From an uncultured Coriobacteriales bacterium (GTDB taxonomy: Bacteria > Actinomycetota > Coriobacteriia > Coriobacteriales > QAMH01): a stretch of 19,135 nt of DNA. Position numbers and translations under genes: made by a program. A model generated the notes under the pieces. That model saw only the letters and a list, made by a program, of their open reading frames with translations, was not told the DNA's origin and did no database searches. Positions 14,264 to 19,135 of this stretch are shown here, piece by piece. The first letter of the stretch is position 1, and each line of letters begins with the position of its first letter. The stretch spans positions 1-19,135 of the forward strand of contig CAKUES010000028.1 in NCBI GenBank assembly GCA_934646835.1, in the 5' to 3' direction.

Positions 14264-14558
14264 GCAGAGCTCCTTATGTGTCGATGGAAGCGCGCTGCAC
14301 TCAGGCAGCGGCGCACTTGTCATTGACCACGATTATACGTGCTTCAAGAAGGGTTCATGGTTTTCGCTGGCGCTGATTGCGCAGAGGGTTTTGAAGCACA
14401 GTGCAAGCGATAGGGCACACACAGCGCAAAGACTTGATAAGGCACGGGAGTCAATGAAGACCGCGCAGTCTATACTGGGTCTTCAATGCGGCGTAAGGAC
14501 GGCGCCAGCCGCAAAGCGCAGACAAAGACTGCATGGGAAGAGAACGGGTGAACACGCG
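14264..14558. other. Divergent promoter region between guaA and the membrane protein gene
   Basis: Besides the guaA promoter, the region holds a perfect 8-bp inverted repeat TGAAGACC (14455-14462) / GGTCTTCA (14478-14485) that encloses TATACT (14471-14476), a possible -10 for the plus-strand membrane protein gene. No gene is supported here. Confidence 0.4.
14332..14337 (-). promoter_or_regulatory. TATAAT -10 element of guaA
   Basis: A consensus TATAAT on the minus strand predicts a start about 60 bases before guaA. The -35 is weak. The inverted pair GTGCTTCAA (14339-14347) and TTGAAGCAC (14391-14399) flanks the -35 region and could be an operator. Confidence 0.5.
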
Positions 14559-15089
14559 ATGAGGCAACCACAGACGAGAGCCGAGAAACTGCGTTTCTTC
14601 AACGCGACCGTCGCTTCCGCCATCGCCGCTTTCTTCCTCGTTCACTCGACCCTGGGAACAGCGACCTTCGTTGTCGACGGCATGAGCAATGACGTGCCTT
14701 GGCTCGTTTGGGGCATGTTTGGGATTATGGGCGTTCATGTCATCGCCAGCGTTGGCACGACGGCGATGATGCTGGCTGACGCTGATCGACCGCCTAGCTC
14801 GCGCAAGAAGAGACACTTTTTGCTGAAATGGGCAACCGGAACGCTGCTGGCCTTGGTTGTCGTTTCGCATCTGCTAGCTGCGTTCAGTCCCGATTCTCTC
14901 GCAAGGACAGCGATTACCACCCGTGCGCCATTTCTCCTCACCCTTGCCGCTCTTGCGTGGCATGTGGGCATAGCCACGAAATCGCTTGCACGCGACCTTG
15001 CCATCAGCAAAAAGAGCCGCGATATCCTGCGTGGTGTTTACGTCATAGTCCTGGGGCTGCTGATTGCAATCCTGCTTTTGGGTGCGTAG
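14559..15089 (+). CDS. Unknown integral membrane protein with one His in each of four helices
   Basis: I do not recognise this 176-residue protein. It has about five hydrophobic helices (near 16-38, 47-71, 89-109, 123-143, 157-175), and the first four each hold one His: H29 (FFLVHSTLG), H60 (GVHVIAS), H104 (VVSHLLAAF) and H135 (ALAWHVGIA). That pattern resembles b-type haem anchors such as the SdhC/FrdC fold, so a di-haem quinone-reactive membrane protein is a reasonable guess, not a demonstrated one. ATG 14559 was chosen because the hydrophobic part begins soon after; the ribosome binding site is weak (GGGTG near 14546-14550). The frame is open further upstream, but that part overlaps guaA and its promoter. 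The redox genes downstream support an electron-transfer role. Confidence 0.65.
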   Translation: MRQPQTRAEKLRFFNATVASAIAAFFLVHSTLGTATFVVDGMSNDVPWLVWGMFGIMGVHVIASVGTTAMMLADADRPPSSRKKRHFLLKWATGTLLALVVVSHLLAAFSPDSLARTAITTRAPFLLTLAALAWHVGIATKSLARDLAISKKSRDILRGVYVIVLGLLIAILLLGA

Positions 15090-15388
15090 GAGTCTGCGTT
15101 GCCTTCCCTTCCAATGCTCGGGCATGACACCGAAAAGCAGATAAGTGCGGGGGATTTGAAGCTGCAAGCAGCATAAGTGCGGCCCTTTTCGTCTTGCTTA
15201 CCCATAAGTGCGGTCGATTGGACTGCACAACGCGCGAAATCGACCGCACTTACTCATCGGGCGGCCATGCTGCAGCCCCCAATCCAAACCGTCATAAACC
15301 ATAAGATTTCTTAGGTAATGCCAGCCCTCGCATACGAGCCACAATAAATTCGCTATGCTCTTGCGAACCTAAATTGAGGAGGTGGCAG
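15090..15388. other. Gap holding TAAGTGCGG array 2 and the cassette promoter region
   Basis: No gene is supported between the membrane protein and the CXXC peptide. The array occupies 15142-15252. Downstream, TATGCT (15354-15359) is a possible -10 for the cassette, with no convincing -35. Confidence 0.45.
15142..15252 (+). repeat. TAAGTGCGG array 2
   Basis: TAAGTGCGG begins at 15142, 15174 and 15205 (spacings 32 and 31), followed by the inverted TCGACCGCACTTA ending at 15252. The last two words form a hairpin with 13-bp arms. By eye it differs from array 3 at only about seven of 110 positions. Inner words such as GCTGCAAGCAGC are also self-complementary. Confidence 0.85.
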
Positions 15389-15535
15389 ATGTTCAGCGCG
15401 AAGAAAGTCATAGCCCAGCTTGCCTTGCTGGCCGCCGGCATTGCCATGCTGTGCTTTGGCATTGCGCGCGGCGAGCTTGACCTGGTACTCGGCAAGGCAA
15501 TCAGGGTATGTTTGGAGTGTGTGGGCATTGGCTAG
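15389..15535 (+). CDS. CD1871A-like small CXXC-motif membrane peptide
   Basis: This 48-residue peptide starts with MFSAKKVIAQLALLAAGIAM, continues as a single hydrophobic helix (about 7-26), then a charged stretch GIARGELDLVLGKAI, and ends with VCLECVGIG, a CXXC motif at 41-44. Length, helix and terminal CLEC(I/V)GIG match the CD1871A family of CXXC-motif proteins that I recall beside polyferredoxin genes. The two Cys could carry a disulfide or bind metal at the membrane face. The ATG has GAGGAGG (15376-15382) 6 bases upstream. The 3' end overlaps the start of the polyferredoxin gene by 8 bases, so they are coupled. It is easily missed because of its size. The exact function is not known. Confidence 0.85.
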   Translation: MFSAKKVIAQLALLAAGIAMLCFGIARGELDLVLGKAIRVCLECVGIG

Positions 15536-16442
15536 GGAGAACAAGACAACATCGAAGCTGCTAAGCCGCTATCGCATGTGCATCCAGGCCACATCGGCGC
15601 TGCTCGCCAACATCCACCTGCCCAACCTCGTCAAAGGCGGAATCTACCAAGGCAATGCCAAGGCGGTATGCGTGCCGGGCCTTAACTGCTATTCCTGCCC
15701 TGCCGCCACTGGCGCCTGCCCAATCGGCGCCTTCCAAGCTGTTGTGGGTTCATCCAAGTTCAGCTTCTCCTACTACATTACCGGTTGTCTGATCTTGCTT
15801 GGAGTCCTCTTGGGGCGCCTTATCTGCGGGTTCATGTGTCCCTTTGGCTGGCTGCAGGACCTTCTACACAAGATTCCCGGCAAGAAACTGTCCACCAAAA
15901 AGCTCAAGCCACTCAGGTACCTGAAATACCTGGTCCTCGTTCTCACCGTAATCCTGCTGCCGGCGTTTCTTGTGAACGACCTGGGCATGGGGGATCCTAT
16001 CTTCTGCAAGTTCCTCTGCCCGCAGGGCGTTCTCGAAGGTGCAATCCCCCTCGCAGCAACTGACGATGGCATCCGCGCTGCCCTCGGTCGACTGTTCAGC
16101 TGGAAGCTGGGAATCCTGGTTGCGATCATCGTCTTGAGCATCATCTTTTACCGACCGTTTTGCAAATGGCTGTGCCCGCTTGGCGCGTTTTACGGGCTGA
16201 TGAACAGAGTGTCCCTACTCGGCATTAAAGTCGACCACCTCGCTTGCACGGGCTGTGGCAGCTGTGCCAAGAGCTGCAAGATGGACGTCGATATCCGGAC
16301 AGCGCCTGACAACGCTGAGTGCATTCGCTGTGGCGCGTGCATAGGAAGCTGCCCGGCAAGCGCCATCAGCTTCAAGTACGGATTGGGTTTTAAGGGAAAC
16401 ACCCTTTGCGAAAGCACGGAGGCTGGCAAAGGCGAGAGTTAA
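15528..16442 (+). CDS. NapH/CcoG-like membrane polyferredoxin (4Fe-4S binding protein)
   Basis: This 304-residue membrane protein has hydrophobic helices near 82-100, 132-150 and 193-209. Cys motifs in order: C48, C54, C57 and C64-Pro; C100xxxC104P; C160xxxC164P; C212xxxC216P; and two C-terminal [4Fe-4S] ferredoxin sites, C240xxC243xxC246xxxC250 and C265xxC268xxC271xxxC275P. The CxxxCP pairs are typical of NapH, NosR and CcoG-like electron-transfer proteins. It probably moves electrons across or along the membrane to the lipoprotein partner downstream. The start is TTG 15528, inside the end of the CXXC peptide gene, with GGAG about 10 bases upstream; the frame is open to 15420, but the extra part only shadows the peptide gene. 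It sits 31 bases before the TlpA-like gene. Confidence 0.9.
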   Translation: MARENKTTSKLLSRYRMCIQATSALLANIHLPNLVKGGIYQGNAKAVCVPGLNCYSCPAATGACPIGAFQAVVGSSKFSFSYYITGCLILLGVLLGRLICGFMCPFGWLQDLLHKIPGKKLSTKKLKPLRYLKYLVLVLTVILLPAFLVNDLGMGDPIFCKFLCPQGVLEGAIPLAATDDGIRAALGRLFSWKLGILVAIIVLSIIFYRPFCKWLCPLGAFYGLMNRVSLLGIKVDHLACTGCGSCAKSCKMDVDIRTAPDNAECIRCGACIGSCPASAISFKYGLGFKGNTLCESTEAGKGES

Positions 16443-16473
16443 AGTACGAAAACAAAGGAACGGAGAACCGACG

Positions 16474-17433
16474 ATGAAGAAGTCAAAGCTACTGGCAGCA
16501 GCGCTGACCTGTGCGCTCACACTCAGCCTTGCAGGTTGCGCAGCAAACGGCACTGACGAGAGCAGCACCGGAAACGACACGGAGATCGCAACTTTGATGT
16601 CAACGCAGCCAGCCAACTTGGATGAGGCTAAAAAGCTGTTCCAAGAGCTCATGGAGAAAGAGAACGCGATCTTCGCTGCAAACACGGAGCTGTGGAACAA
16701 GCTGTTCCTCTCCGCCGACAAGGGAAGCCCGCTAATCGAGGACGGCTCGAACTACGGAGACTTCCTCCTCTCGACAATCGAGAGCGCCAAAGACAAGTTC
16801 ACGGCAGAAGAGCTCAAGACCCTCAAGGCGGGCGCCGATCAAATCAAGGAGATCGAGGAGAAGCTGACGGCGCTCGAAAACGAGTTTCCCGACTGTGGCA
16901 CTACGCCTGGCAGCGGCGACAGCGTTGATGCGGAAACAGCCGGCATGACGAGCACTGCAAGTGAGGTCAACGCGTTTCCCAGCTTCGAGGGCAAGGACCT
17001 CGATGGCAACAACGTCAGCAGCAAGAAGCTATTCTCCAAGAACAAGGTGACTGTCATGAACTTCTGGTTCACCACCTGCAGTCCATGCGTGGGTGAACTC
17101 GGCGACCTGGAAGCCCTCAACGCGAAACTCGCCAAGAAAGGCGGTGCTGTGGTAGGCGTCAACTCCTTCACGCTTGACGGCGACCAGACTGCCATCAACG
17201 AGGCAAAGGGAGTCCTCGCCAAGAAAGGCGTGAGCTACAAGAACATCTGGTTTGACTCCAACAGCGAGGCTGGGCAGTTCACTTCCAAGCTGTACTCCTT
17301 CCCGACCACCTATGTTATCGACCAGAAGGGCAACATTGTCGGCCGACCTATTGTGGGCGCGATTAGCTCCGCCGAGCAGACCAAAGCGCTCGAGAATCTG
17401 ATCGACCAAGCGCTTGCCAACAACAAGAAATAA
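16474..17433 (+). CDS. TlpA-type thioredoxin-fold lipoprotein
   Basis: This 319-residue exported lipoprotein has the signal MKKSKLLAAALTCALTLSLAGC, with the lipobox Cys at 22. A helical, charged segment of about 110 residues (40-150) comes before the thioredoxin domain. The active site is C202-S-P-C205 in MNFWFTTCSPCVGEL, and the cis-proline loop is FPTTYVID. TlpA/ResA-like proteins reduce or oxidise extracytoplasmic disulfides. Here the partner is likely the polyferredoxin encoded just upstream, which would keep the CXXC reduced. The ATG has GGAG (16462-16465) 8 bases before it. A strong terminator ends the transcript. The N-terminal helical part is longer than in simple TlpA proteins and may bind the polyferredoxin or the CXXC peptide. 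Its client is unknown. Confidence 0.9.
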   Translation: MKKSKLLAAALTCALTLSLAGCAANGTDESSTGNDTEIATLMSTQPANLDEAKKLFQELMEKENAIFAANTELWNKLFLSADKGSPLIEDGSNYGDFLLSTIESAKDKFTAEELKTLKAGADQIKEIEEKLTALENEFPDCGTTPGSGDSVDAETAGMTSTASEVNAFPSFEGKDLDGNNVSSKKLFSKNKVTVMNFWFTTCSPCVGELGDLEALNAKLAKKGGAVVGVNSFTLDGDQTAINEAKGVLAKKGVSYKNIWFDSNSEAGQFTSKLYSFPTTYVIDQKGNIVGRPIVGAISSAEQTKALENLIDQALANNKK

Positions 17434-17454
17434 CAGGAGGCCTCCAAAGCGCTG

Positions 17455-17486
17455 AGAGCCCGGCCACGCATCCGGGCTCTTTTTTT
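17455..17486 (+). terminator. Rho-independent terminator after the TlpA-like gene
   Basis: AGAGCCCGG (17455-17463) pairs with CCGGGCTCT (17472-17480) around an 8-base loop, followed by TTTTTT. It closes the CXXC peptide/polyferredoxin/TlpA operon. Confidence 0.93.
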
Positions 17487-17517
17487 GCGCTGCAAAAGGG
17501 CTCATCTTGATCGTGAG

Positions 17518-17627
17518 TAAGTGCGGGGAATTTGAAGCCGCAGGCAGCATAAGTGCGGCCCTTTTCGTCTTGCTTACCCATAAGTGCGGTCGATAGGACT
17601 GCTCAACGCGCGAATTCGACCGCACTT
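17518..17627 (+). repeat. TAAGTGCGG array 3
   Basis: TAAGTGCGG begins at 17518, 17550 and 17581 (spacings 32 and 31), then TCGACCGCACTT at 17616-17627 in inverted orientation. It is nearly identical to array 2 and in the same direction, so the two form direct repeats about 2.4 kb apart around the redox cassette. Confidence 0.85.
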
Positions 17628-17817
17628 GCGCTGCAGCCAATCCCAACACGCGCTCGCACATCGCCAAATGAGACACATTCCTGAATTCCTGAGATTCAAA
17701 ACTATTAGGAATGATTCTTAAAAAGATTGCGAATGCCAAGGCTGCCAAGCTCTTAAGGTCTTATAGTTGAGGTAACTGAAATACTGGGTTTCAGGGATAC
17801 AAAGAAGGGAGAAGCGC
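17628..17817 (+). promoter_or_regulatory. cydA upstream region
   Basis: This AT-rich stretch has two tandem ATTCCTGA words (17677-17684 and 17685-17692), the second able to pair with AGGAAT (17707-17712), and an inverted repeat CTGAAA (17776-17781) / TTTCAG (17789-17794) 23 bases before the start codon. TATAGT (17762-17767) is a possible -10. These are candidate sites for redox or oxygen control of cytochrome bd; none matches a Rex-type TTGTGAA/TTCACAA operator. Confidence 0.4.
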
Positions 17818-19135
17818 ATGGAACTTATGCAAGACGTGGTGTTTCTCGACCGACTGCAGTTTGCCGGCACCGCAATCTACCACTACATGTTCGTGCCGCT
17901 CAGCATCGGATTCGGCTTGATTCTCGCCATACTCATGACCAAAGCATACCGCAGCGGCAAGCCTGAGGATGACCATCTGGCCCGCTTCTGGCTCAAGCTC
18001 TTTACCGGCACCTTTGCCGTAGGCGTTGCCACCGGCATCACGATGGAGTTCAGCTTTGGCACGAACTGGGCTGACTACTCCCGCTTTGTCGGCGACATCT
18101 TTGGCGCGCCGCTTGCAGCAGAAGCCCTCTTCGCGTTCTTTATGGAGTCCGTCTTCCTGGGCGTCTTGCTTTTTGGACGCGAGAAGGTCGGCAAGAAGTT
18201 CTACCTGACCAGCGCCTGGCTGGTCTGGATCGGTTCTTGCCTCTCTGCCCTGTGGATCATCATCGCCAATTCCTGGATGCAGACCCCCGCAGGCTACGAG
18301 ATCGGACCTGACGGCAACGCCGTCCTCACGGACTTCTTCGCCGCAGCGCTCAACCACTCCACCCTACAGCGCTACGGCCACGTCATCGTCGCCGTCATGC
18401 TCTGCGGCTCTCTCATGACCGTCGCCGTGGGCGCGTACTACCTGCTCAAGAAGCGTCCGGGCAACGCCGGCATGAAGCTCGTCAAGCTCGGCGCCGTCGT
18501 CTCCCTGGCCAGCACCGTTCTCATGGTTCCCGTCGCCCATCAGCAGGCAGTCGAGGTTGTCGAGCAACAACCCGCCAAGCTCGCCGCCATGGAGGGCCAG
18601 TACGAGACCGGTCCAGTGGGTATGTCCGTGATCGGCTGGGTCGACGAGGCCAACCAAAAGCTGATCACACTGGAGATCCCCGGCCTTACCAGTTTCCTTG
18701 CAACGGGAGACTTCAACGCGGAGTTCCCCGGCATCAACGACTTCCCCACCGACCAGCGCCCCACTGACATCAACCTGATCTACCAGTGCTACCACATGAT
18801 GCTGATCATGTTCGGCATCGCAGGTCTCGCGCTCATCCTGTCTTTGCTCGTCGCCTTTGGCAAGCTCGACGTCACCAAGCGCAAATGGCCCCTATACCTG
18901 ATGATGGCCGGCTGGGCAGCCGCCTTGCTCGCCATCCAGTTTGGCTGGTGCACCGCTGAGTTTGGCCGCCAGCCCTGGATCGTCTACGGCGAGCTGCTCA
19001 CAGCCGACGGCATCTCCCAGGTTGTCAGCGCACCGCAAATCATCATCACCCTGGTGCTCTTTGCCGTTGTCTACACCGTCATCTACGCCGTGTGGGCAAA
19101 GAGCTTCATCAAGACCGTCAAGGCCGGCCCCGAGG
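17818..19135 (+). CDS. cydA: Cytochrome bd ubiquinol/menaquinol oxidase subunit I (3' end outside window)
   Basis: About 439 residues of this membrane haem protein are present. Key residues can be placed: H22 (AIYHYMFVPLS; haem b595 ligand region), H188 (QRYGHVIVA; haem b558 ligand region), K254 and E259 of the quinol-binding Q-loop (QQPAKLAAME), and the signature GRQPW at 383-387. The Q-loop runs only about 70 residues before the next helix, so it is the short-loop type. The enzyme reduces O2 to water with quinol without proton pumping; in anaerobes it usually scavenges oxygen. The ATG has AGGGAG 6 bases upstream. cydB is expected downstream, outside the window. Its promoter region begins right after array 3 of the TAAGTGCGG repeat. 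Confidence 0.96.
   Translation, partial: MELMQDVVFLDRLQFAGTAIYHYMFVPLSIGFGLILAILMTKAYRSGKPEDDHLARFWLKLFTGTFAVGVATGITMEFSFGTNWADYSRFVGDIFGAPLAAEALFAFFMESVFLGVLLFGREKVGKKFYLTSAWLVWIGSCLSALWIIIANSWMQTPAGYEIGPDGNAVLTDFFAAALNHSTLQRYGHVIVAVMLCGSLMTVAVGAYYLLKKRPGNAGMKLVKLGAVVSLASTVLMVPVAHQQAVEVVEQQPAKLAAMEGQYETGPVGMSVIGWVDEANQKLITLEIPGLTSFLATGDFNAEFPGINDFPTDQRPTDINLIYQCYHMMLIMFGIAGLALILSLLVAFGKLDVTKRKWPLYLMMAGWAAALLAIQFGWCTAEFGRQPWIVYGELLTADGISQVVSAPQIIITLVLFAVVYTVIYAVWAKSFIKTVKAGPE

Noticed and set aside
15142..15252. CRISPR-like reading of the TAAGTGCGG array
   Set aside because: Words are only 9-13 bases, there are three direct copies and one inverted, and the spacers are conserved between arrays.
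15420..15527. Longer N-terminus of the polyferredoxin
   Set aside because: This part is the other-frame reading of the CXXC peptide gene; the Cys/Trp-rich sequence is not family-like.

Overview
This window reads as a moderately high-GC chromosome segment from an anaerobic actinobacterium, most likely class Coriobacteriia (Eggerthella/Slackia/Olsenella-like). The evidence is paired DegV proteins, a three-gene molybdenum hydroxylase beside an NCS2 purine permease, a CXXC small protein / polyferredoxin / TlpA cassette, cytochrome bd, frequent GTG and TTG starts, and intergenic spaces filled with palindromic repeats. The class assignment is inference from gene content; no rRNA or marker tree is available here.

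Layout. 1-266 (-): 5' end of a MaoC/hydratase-2 type acyl-CoA dehydratase, preceded by a long leader with repeated hairpins. 899-1441 (+): TetR-family regulator surrounded by GTTAC/GTAAC half-sites. 1660-2547 and 2920-3756 (+): two DegV-family lipid-binding proteins separated by a large inverted repeat. 3960-4793 (-): SAM-dependent methyltransferase. 5026-6513 (+): NCS2 xanthine/uracil-type permease. 6813-7442 (-): MocA-like molybdopterin nucleotidyltransferase. 7528-11115 (+): FAD, 2Fe-2S and molybdenum subunits of a xanthine-dehydrogenase-family enzyme in one overlapping operon. 11310-12866 (+): HerA/DUF853 ATPase. 13283-14263 (-): GMP synthase that lacks the glutamine amidotransferase domain. 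14559-15089 (+): membrane protein with one His in each of four predicted helices. 15389-17433 (+): 48-residue CXXC peptide, polyferredoxin and TlpA-type lipoprotein. 17818-end (+): cytochrome bd subunit I, cut by the window edge.

How the genes fit. The permease, MocA-like enzyme, molybdenum hydroxylase and GMP synthase suggest a purine uptake, oxidation and salvage neighbourhood. The DegV pair with the hydratase and TetR regulator hints at fatty-acid handling. The right end is redox: a membrane polyferredoxin likely passes electrons to an extracytoplasmic thioredoxin-like lipoprotein, next to a quinol oxidase.

The strongest unexplained signals are in the intergenic DNA. A repeat of fixed geometry, carrying four TAAGTGCGG words (three direct, one inverted), occurs three times; two copies in direct orientation bracket the CXXC/polyferredoxin/TlpA cassette, and the third supplies the last codons and stop codon of the mocA-like gene. 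Other signals are tandem hairpins with compensatory stems upstream of the MaoC gene, a 37-bp near-perfect inverted repeat between the degV genes, a 29-bp perfect inverted repeat beside guaA, and a dispersed family of G-rich hairpins.
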